From NCBI GenBank assembly GCA_964412235.1, contig CAYPNT010000001.1:62001-126000 (forward strand): a stretch of 64,000 nt of DNA. Direction: 5' to 3'. Below, one piece after another: positions 1-10,147 of this stretch (the stretch's first letter is position 1; each line of letters starts with the position of its first letter). This DNA is from JAYZQT01 sp964412235 (GTDB taxonomy: Bacteria; Pseudomonadota; Alphaproteobacteria; MPNO01; UBA830). The notes below the pieces were generated by a model. That model was not told the origin of the DNA, ran no database searches, and was given only the letters and a program-made list of their open reading frames with translations. A program made the position numbers and the translations under genes.

Positions 1-238
1 GCGGCGACAGTGTTCCCTCACCCATGACGTGGGAAAGGACTACCGCACCCGTGTTAGGGTCTTCGTTAAGTTTGTATACACCGGGCTCTTTTTCTGGCCC
101 ACAAAACTGCTCTATAAATTCTTCGTTAGCAAGTAGCTGTTCCAGCTTTTGACGAACCTTTTCGCGTCCCGCTGCATTATTTTCAGCCGTCAAGATATTA
201 TGTATTTCTGAACAAAATTCTTGCAATGTGTAGGCCAT
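1..238 (-). CDS. Cupin-family protein, N-terminal part (runs off the window)
   Basis: Only the first 79 codons lie in the window; the gene continues past base 1. The start ATG is the complement of 236-238. The visible part is mostly helical and charged, followed by a GPEKEPG stretch and a segment ending SHVMGEGTLSP. This pattern resembles the N-terminal arm of conserved bacterial cupin proteins in which the phrase before the cupin core reads HVxxGAxxSPPHDHG; the metal-binding histidines would lie outside the window. The assignment is therefore by family resemblance only and the substrate is unknown. It is transcribed divergently from the MFS gene that starts at 350. Confidence 0.5.
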   Translation of the reverse strand, partial: MAYTLQEFCSEIHNILTAENNAAGREKVRQKLEQLLANEEFIEQFCGPEKEPGVYKLNEDPNTGAVVLSHVMGEGTLSP

Positions 239-349
239 TAACGATCCTCATATGTATTACACTGTTGGATACTACCTATTTTACAAAACTTGTGGAAGTA
301 GAATGCGACATTTGCCTTGGCCTGGTTTTGCAACGGTTGTTTTACGATC

Positions 350-1627
350 ATGACACTCTCTAGAGTTGCAGCAAACCGTGATACGAAAAGTCAGTTTTCA
401 TGGTGCCTATATGACTGGGCAAATTCCGCGTTTCCTACAGTAATTGTCACATTTGTTTTCTCAACTTATTTTGTAACAAATGTTGCTCAGGATGAGTTGA
501 CAGGAACCGCACAATGGAGTTTGGCGGTTTCTATTTCCGGTTTGATAATTGCGCTTTTGAGCCCATTCCTTGGTGCGATAAGCGACAAAATGGGTCAGCG
601 TAAGGTCTGGTTGGGTCTTTTTACCGTTATTACGATTTTTTCTACAGCTATACTTTGGTTTGTCCGCCCAGAAGTTGGTTATGTGGTATGGGCGCTTCTT
701 GCCTTTACTGTTGCAAACATTGGGTTTGAATTGGGACAGGTATTTTATAATGCGTTGTTACCCTCTATCGCGCCGCCCAAATTGATTGGTCGCCTATCCG
801 GATGGGGATGGGGGATGGGTTATGGAGGTGGTCTATGCTGTCTCCTTATTAGTTTATTTATATTTGTTAGGGGTGATCCTCTGCCATTAGGCCTTGATGT
901 AAATAATGCTGAGCACGTCCGTGTTGTTGGTCCCATAGTTGCACTCTGGTTTGCCATCTTTGCTCTGCCTATATTCGTTTTTGTGCGGGACCCTATCCAG
1001 CGCAATGTTCCTTTATATGAGGCATTGCGTGCAGGTACACGCTCGTTGGTGAATACAATAAGAAATATAAGGGAATATCGACAAATAGCGTGGTTTTTGC
1101 TTGCACGGCTTCTTTATGTTGACGGAATGAATACGATGTTTGTTTTCGGGGGCATCTACGCCGCTGGTACATTTGGAATGGGTATTGCCGAAGTAATGGA
1201 GTTTGGGATCGCATTAAATGTTACCGCGGGGTTAGGGGCGATCAGCTTTGCATGGTTGGATGATAAGTTTGGTGCTAGAATTATCGTCTTACTTGCTCTT
1301 TCGGGGTTAGTGGCCTTAGGTATTCCATTATTGATAATCGAGTCCAAGTTGTGGTTTTGGATTATCGGTTTGTTTTTGGGACTTTTTATGGGGCCGGCGC
1401 AGTCGGCTAGCAGATCACTTATGGTACACCTTGCCCCTGTTAACTATCATACAGAAATGTTCGGATTGTATGCCCTTTCGGGTAAGGCTACAGCATTTCT
1501 GGGCCCACTCATTTTGGGATTTGTTACGTTGGCATCAGGGTCGCAGCGTATCGGAATGGTAACTGTGTTGTTCCTTCTCGCTGGAGGTTTAATTCTAGTG
1601 TTCTGGAAGGTCCGGCCTCCAGAATAA
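350..1627 (+). CDS. MFS transporter, UMF1/Atg22-like family
   Basis: A polytopic membrane protein of 425 residues with about 12 hydrophobic segments. The N-terminal WCLYDWANSAF motif is the hallmark of the UMF1 (Atg22-like) branch of the major facilitator superfamily, and GAISDKMGQRK is the usual loop 2-3 MFS signature. Family members are predicted exporters or permeases; the yeast relative Atg22 releases amino acids from the vacuole, but the bacterial substrate is not known. The frame is also open to a TTG at 317, but the ATG at 350 gives a normal N-terminus for the family. It is convergent with purH, with only 12 bases between the stop codons. Confidence 0.85.
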   Translation: MTLSRVAANRDTKSQFSWCLYDWANSAFPTVIVTFVFSTYFVTNVAQDELTGTAQWSLAVSISGLIIALLSPFLGAISDKMGQRKVWLGLFTVITIFSTAILWFVRPEVGYVVWALLAFTVANIGFELGQVFYNALLPSIAPPKLIGRLSGWGWGMGYGGGLCCLLISLFIFVRGDPLPLGLDVNNAEHVRVVGPIVALWFAIFALPIFVFVRDPIQRNVPLYEALRAGTRSLVNTIRNIREYRQIAWFLLARLLYVDGMNTMFVFGGIYAAGTFGMGIAEVMEFGIALNVTAGLGAISFAWLDDKFGARIIVLLALSGLVALGIPLLIIESKLWFWIIGLFLGLFMGPAQSASRSLMVHLAPVNYHTEMFGLYALSGKATAFLGPLILGFVTLASGSQRIGMVTVLFLLAGGLILVFWKVRPPE

Positions 1628-1639
1628 GAAATTTGTTGA

Positions 1640-3223
1640 TTAATGGCGAAAATGTCGCATGCCGGTAAAAACCATCGCGAGGTTTGCCTGGTCGGCAGCG
1701 TCAATAACTTCTTGGTCGCGGATCGAACCCCCTGGCTGAATTACTGCAGTGGCCCCAGCTTCGGCGGCAGCTATAAGTCCATCGGCGAACGGGAAAAAAG
1801 CATCGGACGCAACTACAGACCCATGGACTCTCGCTTCTGCATCACCGAGCGCTTGTGCGGCATCTACTGATTTTCGTATGGCAATACGCGAAGAATCAAC
1901 TCGACTCATTTGGCCCGCACCAATCCCAACTGTTGCACCATTCTTTGCATAAACTATCGCATTAGATTTTACGTGCTTGCAGACGCAAAAAGCGAACAGC
2001 ATATCCGAAGCTTCCTGCCGAGTTGGTTTGCGTTTGCTGACTAGTTTTACATCATCCATGCGTATGCGCCCAAAATCACGGTCTTGTAAAAGAAAGCCGC
2101 TGGATAAATGTTTTGTGGTAAGGGTCCGTTCTTCGGGGTCCGGCATGCCGCCGGTCTCTAGAACGCGCAAGCCGGATTTTGAGCTTAAAATTTTTAAAGC
2201 GTCCTGAGTGATTTTAGGTGCTATTATAACCTCCAGAAATAGCTCCGTAGCAGCCGTTGCCATCGTAATATCTAAAGCCCTATTTACAGCAATTATTCCA
2301 CCAAACGCACTTACCTGATCGCATTTTACTGCTGATGCATAAGCTTCTGCCAGAGTGTCGCCAGTGGCAACACCGCACGGATTTGCGTGTTTAATAATGG
2401 CAACGGTGGGTAGATCAAACTCTGCAACAAGTTCGAATGCAGCGTCCGTATCATTAAGATTGTTATAGCTGAGTTCTTTACCCTGAAGTTGTACAGCGGT
2501 TGCTATGCCAAAGCGGTCTTGCCCGGTCGAGTAGAAAGCAGCATTTTGGTGAGGGTTTTCACCGTAGCGGAGTGTTTGTTTTTGATGACCGGAAATTGAA
2601 AAACGTCTTGGAAAACGGTCCGTATTTTGTATTCCAAACCATCTACTAATTGTACTGTCGTATTCTGCCGTGCGCGCAAATGCGGTCGCGGCAAGTCGGC
2701 GGCGAAGCCCGAGAGTTGTCGCGCCGTTGTTGGCCAACATGTCTTCTTTGACAGCGTCATAGTCGATGGCGTCAATAATGACCGTTACGCTCTCATGATT
2801 TTTCGCTGCGGACCGGATCATCGCAGGTCCACCAATGTCTATATTTTCTACACAGGCGTTGAAATCGGCGTCTGAGGAAACTGTTTTCTCAAAGGGATAT
2901 AGGTTAACGATAATTAAATCGATGGGTTCTATCGAGTGTTTCTCCATGGTTTTTATATGGTGAGAGTCTTTACGGCGCGCAAGAATTCCCCCATGTATTA
3001 GTGGGTGTAGTGTCTTTACTCGACCCCCGAGTATTTCCGGAAACTCGGTGTACTGGCTTACCTCAGTTACATTAAGACCCGAATCTCGGATTACCTTCGC
3101 GGTACCCCCCGTAGATATTAGCTCCACATTTTTGTCGGCTAGAAATTGAGCAAAGTCTATGAGACCGGATTTGTCTGATACAGATATTAATGCTCGTCGA
3201 ATAATTGGACCGTCGTCTTTCAT
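1640..3223 (-). CDS. purH: Bifunctional AICAR formyltransferase / IMP cyclohydrolase
   Basis: Catalyses the last two steps of de novo purine synthesis in the cytoplasm: formyl transfer from 10-formyl-THF to AICAR, then ring closure to IMP. The 527-residue length is normal for the family. The N-terminal MGS-like cyclohydrolase domain (about 1-190) shows SVSDKSG (14-20), STGGT (37-41) and GGRVKTLHP (66-74). The formyltransferase domain follows, with LRYGENPHQ (218-226), [10 protein letters not shown] (247-256) and the catalytic KHANPCG (278-284). It is the last gene of a minus-strand series with the sugar-dehydratase, HAD, heparinase, rpe and rsmB genes, though the gaps make a single transcript uncertain. 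In many alphaproteobacteria purH also lies beside heparinase II/III and rsmB. Confidence 0.97.
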   Translation of the reverse strand: MKDDGPIIRRALISVSDKSGLIDFAQFLADKNVELISTGGTAKVIRDSGLNVTEVSQYTEFPEILGGRVKTLHPLIHGGILARRKDSHHIKTMEKHSIEPIDLIIVNLYPFEKTVSSDADFNACVENIDIGGPAMIRSAAKNHESVTVIIDAIDYDAVKEDMLANNGATTLGLRRRLAATAFARTAEYDSTISRWFGIQNTDRFPRRFSISGHQKQTLRYGENPHQNAAFYSTGQDRFGIATAVQLQGKELSYNNLNDTDAAFELVAEFDLPTVAIIKHANPCGVATGDTLAEAYASAVKCDQVSAFGGIIAVNRALDITMATAATELFLEVIIAPKITQDALKILSSKSGLRVLETGGMPDPEERTLTTKHLSSGFLLQDRDFGRIRMDDVKLVSKRKPTRQEASDMLFAFCVCKHVKSNAIVYAKNGATVGIGAGQMSRVDSSRIAIRKSVDAAQALGDAEARVHGSVVASDAFFPFADGLIAAAEAGATAVIQPGGSIRDQEVIDAADQANLAMVFTGMRHFRH

Positions 3224-3266
3224 TTTTTTCTCTCCATATAATATTCTTTCTAAGCGGACGCTCCTA

Positions 3267-5198
3267 TTATTCGTTATTAATTTCTGTCGATTGAAACTCG
3301 GGTACTAATCGTAATATTATTTTCCTCACCTCTTCATGTGTTGCTTTGCGTGCGCTAGTTATTAATTTGTCTATTTCTTTTCCTAATATTTCTGTACTGG
3401 ACCCTCGTGGAGCTGCCAATAGAATTGCGGGATGGCTCGTGGCGATTAATTTTTCAGACTTGTGTAGTAACTCTTCAGAAAGTTTTTCACCTGGCCTAAG
3501 GCCAGTTATTTCTATCTTGACGTCCTCGTCGGGCTTTAGCCCTGAAAGCATAATAATTTGCCGCGCTAGATCTATGATTTTGATAGGCTTCCCCATATCA
3601 AGCACGTAAATCTTCCCAATATCGTCTTTGTTTAAGACACCCTGAACGGATGCTTGCAATACGAGTTCGACTGCTTCTTGGACGGTCATAAAATATCGAG
3701 TGATTTCGCGGTGAGTGACGGTCAATGGGCCACCTGATGCTAGTTGGCGCTGGAATAAAGGTACCACAGAACCTGTGGAACCTAGTACGTTACCAAATCT
3801 AACTGTCACGAAGCGGGTATAGGTTTTTTTCTCGGTTCTGCTCGATAGATCTAGGGCCTGGCAATATTGTTCCGCAATTCGTTTTGTTGCGCCCATGACG
3901 CTGGACGGATTGACTGCTTTGTCCGTTGAAATCAATACCATCGCCAGCACGTTATTTCGAAGGCATTCATCGGCAACAATTCGGGTTCCCATTACATTTG
4001 TGAGGGCGCCTTCATCTGGGTGACATTCAACCATCGGAACATGTTTTAGGGCGGCGGCATGAAAAACTATTTCCGGCTTCTCGTCGCTGAATACTTGTGA
4101 AATTCGGAGGGGGTCTCGAATGTCCGCGAGTATTGCGTTCCGTGGAACTTTTTCCAGTTGTTCCCCTAATTCCAAGTCTATTGCGTAAAGTTGGTATTCG
4201 GAATGATCAATTAATGAGATGGAAGTAGGTTTGAATGTGGCAATTTGCCTACATAACTCGGCCCCTATGGTTCCGCCGGCGCCCGTTACAAGAATACGTC
4301 GGCCGCCAATCAATTTTGCCATTCTCTCGCGGTCAAGCCTCGCTTGTGGTCTTCCCAACAAATCTTCTATTTTGATTGGTCGAATTTCCGGTGCCGTTTC
4401 TAGGTTATCTCTGAGGTCGTCTGGCTGTGGCATTTTTGACAATCCGATGCCCATGCGCTCTGACAAATCCAATAACCGTTGGATATCATCGCCGCTAATT
4501 CTAGGTGATGTGATAATAACTCGTTGGGGGCGAGGCGATTGTTCACTAATGTCCTCTATTATTTCAGGGATTTTATCGATGCTACCGAGGATGGTGATGC
4601 CGTGAATATTCTGTCCGATGCGATGGGATTTTTCATCAATTATTCCGACTACTTGCCAAACCGAATCGCGAGTTCGGTTAATAGCTCGTATGAAAAGTTC
4701 CGCTGAATCACCGGCACCGATCAGGAGTACGGGTATTCGTTGATGACCTTTAGGGTCTGTGCTCTGCTTCGCACGACGGTCTTTAGTTAGTCGGTGCAAA
4801 AATCGAGGACCACACAAAAATGCCAAAAGCACCAACCAATTAATCGGTAGGGTTGAACGCGGGACAAATTCAAGGCGAGAAAATAAGAACATTGCGGCAA
4901 GGAAAACCAAAGTGATTGTCGTAACAGCCCTAATAATTGTTAGGAGGTCTTCCAATGAAGTATAGCGCCAGACGCCAGCATAAAGCCGCATCGTCCAGAA
5001 TATGCTTGCCGAAATTATGATATATAAGCTTGTTGCCTGTATCACGAATAATAAAGGAAAGTGGCTGAAATCCAGTCCTACACGTAAATAAAGCGCAACT
5101 AAAAACGATAGACCAGCCATCACAATATCGTGAAGAAAAGAAAATTTTGCGTTTTTACTGCGAAGTGCGAGGTTTTTGAGAGTGGGAAATCTTAGCAT
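3267..5198 (-). CDS. Membrane nucleotide-sugar 4,6-dehydratase/epimerase, CapD/WbpM family
   Basis: A 643-residue inner-membrane enzyme of the CapD/WbpM/FlaA1 group that makes a 4-keto-6-deoxy nucleotide sugar for surface polysaccharide. Four hydrophobic segments fill roughly residues 20-135. A CoA-binding-like Rossmann domain (about 155-260, [12 protein letters not shown]) comes next. The catalytic SDR domain starts with VTGAGGTIG (304-312), followed by [11 protein letters not shown] (381-391), STDKAV (424-429) and VMGATK (434-439). In the last motif Met replaces the usual SDR tyrosine, as known for WbpM-type enzymes, so this is not a loss of activity. The sugar is most often UDP-GlcNAc in the family, but this cannot be read from the sequence. 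No other polysaccharide genes are adjacent except an isolated epimerase at 47.9 kb. Confidence 0.9.
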   Translation of the reverse strand: MLRFPTLKNLALRSKNAKFSFLHDIVMAGLSFLVALYLRVGLDFSHFPLLFVIQATSLYIIISASIFWTMRLYAGVWRYTSLEDLLTIIRAVTTITLVFLAAMFLFSRLEFVPRSTLPINWLVLLAFLCGPRFLHRLTKDRRAKQSTDPKGHQRIPVLLIGAGDSAELFIRAINRTRDSVWQVVGIIDEKSHRIGQNIHGITILGSIDKIPEIIEDISEQSPRPQRVIITSPRISGDDIQRLLDLSERMGIGLSKMPQPDDLRDNLETAPEIRPIKIEDLLGRPQARLDRERMAKLIGGRRILVTGAGGTIGAELCRQIATFKPTSISLIDHSEYQLYAIDLELGEQLEKVPRNAILADIRDPLRISQVFSDEKPEIVFHAAALKHVPMVECHPDEGALTNVMGTRIVADECLRNNVLAMVLISTDKAVNPSSVMGATKRIAEQYCQALDLSSRTEKKTYTRFVTVRFGNVLGSTGSVVPLFQRQLASGGPLTVTHREITRYFMTVQEAVELVLQASVQGVLNKDDIGKIYVLDMGKPIKIIDLARQIIMLSGLKPDEDVKIEITGLRPGEKLSEELLHKSEKLIATSHPAILLAAPRGSSTEILGKEIDKLITSARKATHEEVRKIILRLVPEFQSTEINNE

Positions 5199-5315
5199 CT
5201 AGAGCAGCCTGAATTTAGGTTAAGCACAAGGTTAATGAGTAGCCTTTATTGGTACTTTTAATTTTGGCTTGTAGTGTAACAGAAGGCCAAAACATAAGAG
5301 ATAATAGCCTTTTCG

Positions 5316-5996
5316 TTATAAAACCGTTTGCCTATTGGCAAATAGTTTATCAACGGCATTTGGCATCTCAGAAAAGTGGTTTATGAGAAGATCACCTCCC
5401 AAGGCGGCTGCGGGTTTTTGGCTATAACCATGAGAAACTAATATGACTGGTACCCCTGCGTTTCTAGCGGTTTTGACATCCATTTCACTGTCTCCCACGT
5501 AAAGCGTGTCCTTCGGTAGCACATTAAGCTCTGTGGCCACACAATTGTAATGCCGATAATCTGGTTTGTGGTGGGGGAGTTTCCCTTTACCTATGCACAC
5601 CGGAAAATATTTATCGAGACCTAAGGATTGCAGAATTGTGTGGGCTATGGCGTGGGGTTTGTTGGTGCACACACCCATTTTTAAGCCTTTGGCCGATAAT
5701 GTTTGAAGTGCCGACAGCGCGCCAGGGAAGATTTTTGTTTGTGAGGTCGGGTTTCTTTCGTAGTGCGAGGCGAACAATCTGACGTGTGAGGCCAGAGTTG
5801 TGTGGTCCATTGTAGCACCAACGTGGCGGAATGCTTTTTTCAATAATACCTCCGAGCCGCCGCCAATCATATTTTTGACTACTGCAGCTGATATGGATTG
5901 GTACCCATTATCCGTTAAAACAGAGTTTAGCGACGCTCTAATGTCAGGTAGGCTATCAATCAAAGTACCATCCAGGTCAAAAATAACAGCGTTCAT
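5316..5996 (-). CDS. gph: Phosphoglycolate phosphatase-like HAD hydrolase
   Basis: A HAD-superfamily phosphatase of 226 residues, the typical length of Gph. Motif I DLDGT (residues 7-11) carries the nucleophile and acid/base aspartates. TNKP around residue 110 is motif II, a lysine of motif III lies in the GKGKLPHHKPD region, and VGDSEMD gives the metal-binding motif IV. The helical cap inserted after motif I fits subfamily I (Gph/PGMB). The likely reaction is dephosphorylation of 2-phosphoglycolate formed by DNA repair or RubisCO, but related phosphatases of other sugar phosphates have the same pattern. The close neighbour rpe is often grouped with gph in proteobacteria, which supports the call. 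Confidence 0.8.
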   Translation of the reverse strand: MNAVIFDLDGTLIDSLPDIRASLNSVLTDNGYQSISAAVVKNMIGGGSEVLLKKAFRHVGATMDHTTLASHVRLFASHYERNPTSQTKIFPGALSALQTLSAKGLKMGVCTNKPHAIAHTILQSLGLDKYFPVCIGKGKLPHHKPDYRHYNCVATELNVLPKDTLYVGDSEMDVKTARNAGVPVILVSHGYSQKPAAALGGDLLINHFSEMPNAVDKLFANRQTVL

Positions 5997-6106
5997 TTGT
6001 TTGCCCTGTTAATTTATTAATTCTTTACGTCGTCGCACCCTATTCAGGTAAATACATTGCTACCCGCGCCTCTCCGGATTAGATTTGGCGCGCTTCTAAT
6101 TCACAA

Positions 6107-7759
6107 TCATACTGTATGTTGGTCCGTCAGTCGTGTTAGCGCCCATTTTACCCGAGCATCACCTTGACGAGTAGCGCCGGAAATCACTATTTGTTCAGAC
6201 CGACGTGACCCGTCGCCATCACCGAGATAAACACTTTCTTGAAGGCTGGCGACACCGCCTGAGCATCGAACCCGCCAACCGGATTTGTCAGGAAGTCGAA
6301 GTAGAACTGAGGCCCCATCTTTGACGAGTGACGCTTTTACAGAAGGATGTAGATGGAATCTTATAGAAAATTTATGTTCTCCGTGTCCTTCGAGTATATC
6401 TTCGCCTCGTACATCCGACCCGGAAGCAGCAACGTAAATCCTTCGCTTATGAATTAAACCATGTGATTTATGATAACCATTATGACTTGTAGCCAACCAC
6501 GTACTTCCATCCGTTTCTTGGCGTTCGCATGTTACTAACGCCAAGGGTTCTCCAACAGCGCCGCTTGGTAGAATCTCAGAGGAATTCTTATCTCCTACTA
6601 TTAAGGTTGAATGTGCAGCTGTAGCACGTTGTGCTAACTGCCACCCTTCGTCGCGACCAGTATAACCCCCACAGTTTACGACCATTCGTTGTTTCCCTAC
6701 GCTCATTTCAAAGCTGAGCGATCCCGCATGAGCCGCCTCTGCATTTACCGAAGGGGGTCCGGTATCACATATAAACAGAGTACGGTTAGCAACTATACGC
6801 TCAAATCCTGTATCTATGGCTGATGTTGGTGGTTTCCCCCTAGCACCAGCCTTGGCTAACACAACGTCTGTCAACCAAGGTTTCCCCTCGGTACTACCGT
6901 TAAACAATGCAAAACCACCATCGCCATGGCGGTAAAATTTTAACATCGGTTCGGCCCTATCAATCGCCGCTTTTAATGTTTCAGGTAATGCGATATCTGC
7001 GGTTTCAAGAATGTCTCTTATGTCTATTAGATGTCGAAGCACTGTAAGTTGTGCTTCTGGATTGCGTTCTATGTGACCGCCGTCTGGAAGAATTTGTTTT
7101 TCACACATTGATGAGACACGCTTAAGCAACGATGGGAGATGGCCAGCTCCCCCCGGAAGACAAAGCGCGGTATAGACTAGTGCCTTCGTCACAACCATTT
7201 TATGTAAACCATCGGGTATAAAGCGCGCTACCCGGCGTAAATGCCTGGTTTGGCGTCCAATATTTTCAAGGAAGAGCTTTGCAAAATTTTCATCCGCTCC
7301 CATCGAGATAAATTCAGCGTACGTAAGAAGATTGCAAATGCGCCTGGAAAGCACATCTGGTCGCCAAGATAAAGGGCGCCACTTTTGATTGGCTGTGGCC
7401 CAATTTACCACATAATTTCTTGCTTGAATTCTTGCGGCTTCTGTTCCAACCGCGCGTATATCCTGTAGCCAATCAAAACCATGTAGACACTGTTGCCAAT
7501 CTGAACCCGTATCATTTGCGTCGGAAAATGCTGAAACGGCGTCTACACTATGGTGTAAAAAACGAAACTTACCCCTCACAAGAAGAGCACCGTTATCTGA
7601 ATTTCCAGGCCAGTTTTCTTCTGGGACCAATATTATAGACCTTGGTCTGCGCCCCCTGAGGGTCCTGTGGTAAAAAACACCACGAAACCAAAGGCGGGCG
7701 ATCCAATAAAGACTGCATCTCAATATTGTCGATATAGACTGGTGGTGTCGCGTCGGCAT
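6107..7759 (-). CDS. Heparinase II/III family protein
   Basis: A 550-residue protein with the two-domain plan of the family: an all-alpha toroid (about 60-280, WLQDIRAVG, ARNYVVNWATANQKW, RRVARFIPDGLHK) followed by a beta-sandwich (about 290-540, MSVGKQRMVVNCGG, AAHSTLIVGD, HEGRIY-like HKRRIYVA). Family members are polysaccharide lyases, but this conserved alphaproteobacterial form found between rsmB/rpe and purH has no established substrate; a role in cell-envelope glycan processing is an inference. No signal peptide is obvious. It lies 71 bases downstream of rpe, so the two may share a transcript. Confidence 0.82.
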   Translation of the reverse strand: MPTRHHQSISTILRCSLYWIARLWFRGVFYHRTLRGRRPRSIILVPEENWPGNSDNGALLVRGKFRFLHHSVDAVSAFSDANDTGSDWQQCLHGFDWLQDIRAVGTEAARIQARNYVVNWATANQKWRPLSWRPDVLSRRICNLLTYAEFISMGADENFAKLFLENIGRQTRHLRRVARFIPDGLHKMVVTKALVYTALCLPGGAGHLPSLLKRVSSMCEKQILPDGGHIERNPEAQLTVLRHLIDIRDILETADIALPETLKAAIDRAEPMLKFYRHGDGGFALFNGSTEGKPWLTDVVLAKAGARGKPPTSAIDTGFERIVANRTLFICDTGPPSVNAEAAHAGSLSFEMSVGKQRMVVNCGGYTGRDEGWQLAQRATAAHSTLIVGDKNSSEILPSGAVGEPLALVTCERQETDGSTWLATSHNGYHKSHGLIHKRRIYVAASGSDVRGEDILEGHGEHKFSIRFHLHPSVKASLVKDGASVLLRLPDKSGWRVRCSGGVASLQESVYLGDGDGSRRSEQIVISGATRQGDARVKWALTRLTDQHTV

Positions 7760-7830
7760 CGTCCCGTTGATTTCTTCCTAGATTGGCTGGCTGTTTAGGG
7801 TCAGCCTTTCACAACTCGATCCGTTGGTTA

Positions 7831-8502
7831 TCATCCTCTATTTTCATTACGAAGACCGCGAATATTAGAAGCGTATCGACGTCTTCCTCCCCTAAATGTT
7901 GCAGAACCGGCTACGATTACATCGGCGCCCGCCCGTATTGCGGCTTTCGAACTTGTCTTATTTATTCCCCCATCGATTTCAAGATCAATATCGCGGCCTG
8001 TTTCATCAATGGCTTTACGGATTATAGAAACCTTTTCCAAAGTTTTTGAAATAAAACTCTGACCACCAAAACCTGGGTTTACGCTCATTACGAGTACGAG
8101 ATCAACCACGTCGAGCACGTCTATAACCGCATCTGCCGGTGTTCCCGGGTTAAGAGATACTCCTGCTTTCTTACCCATCGATTTGATAAGTTGTAGTGTC
8201 CGATGTAAATGGGGACCGGCTTCCTGATGGACTGTTATGATGTCAGCACCTGCTTCTGAAAATGCAACTATATAAGGATCCGCAGGTGCAATCATAAGGT
8301 GGACGTCGAAAGGAAGAGAGCTTGACGCTCTGATTGCTTTCACCACGCTTGGGCCGATTGTTATATTTGGGACAAAATGGCCGTCCATAACATCAATGTG
8401 GATATAGTCCGCCCCAGCGCGCGTTATGGCGCGCACTTCATCGCCTAAAGCCGCAAAATTGGCGGATAGAATAGAAGGCGCAATTCTTACAGGTTTCTGC
8501 AC
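7831..8502 (-). CDS. rpe: Ribulose-phosphate 3-epimerase
   Basis: Interconverts ribulose 5-phosphate and xylulose 5-phosphate in the pentose phosphate pathway. The protein has 223 residues, the usual size. It opens with [14 protein letters not shown] (active-site Ser and Asn), then [12 protein letters not shown] with the metal-binding His and the catalytic Asp, [16 protein letters not shown] and the second catalytic aspartate in LEIDGGIN. The phosphate-binding loop is VAGSATF. It sits about 55 bases downstream of rsmB on the same strand, an arrangement common in alphaproteobacteria. Confidence 0.96.
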   Translation of the reverse strand: MQKPVRIAPSILSANFAALGDEVRAITRAGADYIHIDVMDGHFVPNITIGPSVVKAIRASSSLPFDVHLMIAPADPYIVAFSEAGADIITVHQEAGPHLHRTLQLIKSMGKKAGVSLNPGTPADAVIDVLDVVDLVLVMSVNPGFGGQSFISKTLEKVSIIRKAIDETGRDIDLEIDGGINKTSSKAAIRAGADVIVAGSATFRGGRRRYASNIRGLRNENRG

Positions 8503-8557
8503 TGGCGTTTCGTATCAGGTTGCCCGAGTCGCGGCAAGCGCAGGTTGCCCCATTTCG

Positions 8558-9874
8558 TCATATTTTCTTTCGAAACCTCGCAATAAAAAACCCATCGACC
8601 CCGCCAATACCAGAAAGATGTGCCGGCGTAGTTTGGACACAACCCGCCTTGGTTAGGCAATTTTCGAAGTCTTGAATCTCATTAATTCCAATACGATCGA
8701 TTTCTATCGATGAATTTTGGGAAAGGACCTTATTCACCTGCTCAATTCCCTCCTCTGCCTCTAAAGAACAAACACTGTAAACCACAATGCCACCTGGCGC
8801 AGTAAGCTTGATCGCACAGTCTATAAGTTGCCGCTGGAGTTTTGCTAGTTTAGGTATGTCTTTGGGTGATTTTAGATGTGGAATATCGGGATGGCGGCGG
8901 ATAGTGCCTGTTGCGCTGCAAGGTGCATCAAGTAAGACTGCGTTAAACACCTCAGCAGGCTTCCAGTATAGTATATCTTTAGTGATGATATGGGCTTCTA
9001 ATTTTAGTCGCTTGAGATTTGATTGTAGAAGGAGAAGTCGCTCTTCAGACTTGTCAACCGCTGTTACATCAAGCCCTGCCATAAGTAATTGAATTGTTTT
9101 ACCGCCCGGTGCGGCACACAAATCACAAACACGTCCAACCGGTGCGCTTGTGGCAAGAATTTGGGCAGGGAGAGTTGCTGCTGCGTCCTGGACCCACCAT
9201 TCGCCGTCTTCAAACCCTTCGACTAATCCAATTTGGACGCTGCCGGGTAGGCGGACGGTAACCTTCCCTATTCGCTTTCCACCTAGTTTATTGGCCCATC
9301 GATCAGGATTATTGCGTATTGTTAAATCTATAGGTGGGTTTCTAAGATTTGTTTTAGTAATTTTTTGAGTTTCTTTTTGGCCAAAAGTTCTTTCCCATGA
9401 AACCCGCATCCAATCAGGCATATTCTGGTCCTCCGGATGGCGTTTCGTAATTGTTTCGGCGCCCTCGCGTGCAACGCGCCGCAATATTCCATTCACAACC
9501 GCTTTAAATTTTTGGGGTCCCCTTAGACCTGCAATTTCCACAGACGTATTGACGGCGGCATGAGTTTGACTATGGAGAAATAAAATTTGACAAAGCCCGA
9601 GTCGTAGAGCATTCCGTGCGGCGTTTGCCGAACGGGGCAAATCGCGCTCTAGGCGTTCGTTGATAATCGCGTCAATTTGCCCAAGACGTCTTAGGGTTGT
9701 GGCCACTAGGTTGTATGCAAATGCGCGATCCTTTGCGTTCAGTTTGTTAAATCCTTTATGGGATATCAGAACATCACCGAAAGTTCTTCTTTTGCTGGTT
9801 ATTTCAAAAAGAATAGAGTGCGCGTGTTTTCGCGTTTGTAAGCCAACCTCTATGTTTGTTTTGTAGTCACTCAT
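8558..9874 (-). CDS. rsmB: 16S rRNA (cytosine-967-C5)-methyltransferase RsmB
   Basis: A cytosolic SAM-dependent RNA methyltransferase of 438 residues. The N-terminal NusB-like RNA-binding domain (about 10-150) includes LNAKDRAFAYNLV and AVNTSVEIAG. The RsmB/Nop2 catalytic domain follows, with the SAM site VCDLCAAPGGKT, the catalytic motif LDAPCSATGT and a second conserved cysteine in YSVCSLEAEEG. Both cysteines needed for m5C chemistry are present. It is the first gene of the minus-strand rsmB-rpe-heparinase stretch. The spacer upstream of it (9875-10147) holds a degraded SDHAF4-like sequence on the opposite strand. Confidence 0.93.
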   Translation of the reverse strand: MSDYKTNIEVGLQTRKHAHSILFEITSKRRTFGDVLISHKGFNKLNAKDRAFAYNLVATTLRRLGQIDAIINERLERDLPRSANAARNALRLGLCQILFLHSQTHAAVNTSVEIAGLRGPQKFKAVVNGILRRVAREGAETITKRHPEDQNMPDWMRVSWERTFGQKETQKITKTNLRNPPIDLTIRNNPDRWANKLGGKRIGKVTVRLPGSVQIGLVEGFEDGEWWVQDAAATLPAQILATSAPVGRVCDLCAAPGGKTIQLLMAGLDVTAVDKSEERLLLLQSNLKRLKLEAHIITKDILYWKPAEVFNAVLLDAPCSATGTIRRHPDIPHLKSPKDIPKLAKLQRQLIDCAIKLTAPGGIVVYSVCSLEAEEGIEQVNKVLSQNSSIEIDRIGINEIQDFENCLTKAGCVQTTPAHLSGIGGVDGFFIARFRKKI

Positions 9875-9984
9875 AGCCCAATTATCTATTTTACCCTGTT
9901 AAGACGAGAATAGCGGTCTTAATACTTTCCTACAGTACCTGGCTATGTTCCAAAAGAAAAAATCCTGACAAGTCCGTATATCAA

Positions 9985-10120
9985 AATGTCTCAACAAATA
10001 AGTTATTGGATCACGATAATACGCGCTTGGAAGAGGAGGTAACAAAATTGGTTGCTGAGAAGGTCGAGAGCCCATCCGTTTGGTGATTGGGGAAAAGATG
10101 GTCGGTGCGTCGATTTTTGA
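9985..10120 (+). pseudogene. Degraded SDHAF4/DUF1674 gene (succinate dehydrogenase assembly factor)
   Basis: On the plus strand, 10079-10120 encodes FGDWGKDGRCVDF and a stop, which matches the C-terminal signature of DUF1674/SDHAF4 proteins (YGDWExxGRxxDF-stop). Moving upstream, the expected preceding residues EGREPIR (10059-10079) are found one frame away, as if one T were missing in CGTTTGG near 10080. KIG at 10044-10052 is followed by an in-frame TGA at 10056, and a further shift at the AAAA run near 10045 joins LEEEVTK. So the family signature is spread over three frames with one nonsense codon. Two of the lesions sit in homopolymers, so sequencing error is an alternative to true decay. 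No intact copy is visible in the window. Confidence 0.55.
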
Positions 10121-10147
10121 GCGCAATGGGCAATCAAATTCTATGCT

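Noticed and set aside
4200..4620. Met in place of the catalytic Tyr in the sugar dehydratase, first read as a defect
   Set aside because: CapD/WbpM-type dehydratases naturally have Met there, so the enzyme is expected to be active.
9899..10126. A 75-codon minus-strand open frame between rsmB and acs
   Set aside because: It has no recognisable domain and runs opposite to the degraded SDHAF4 sequence, which explains the conserved bases better.
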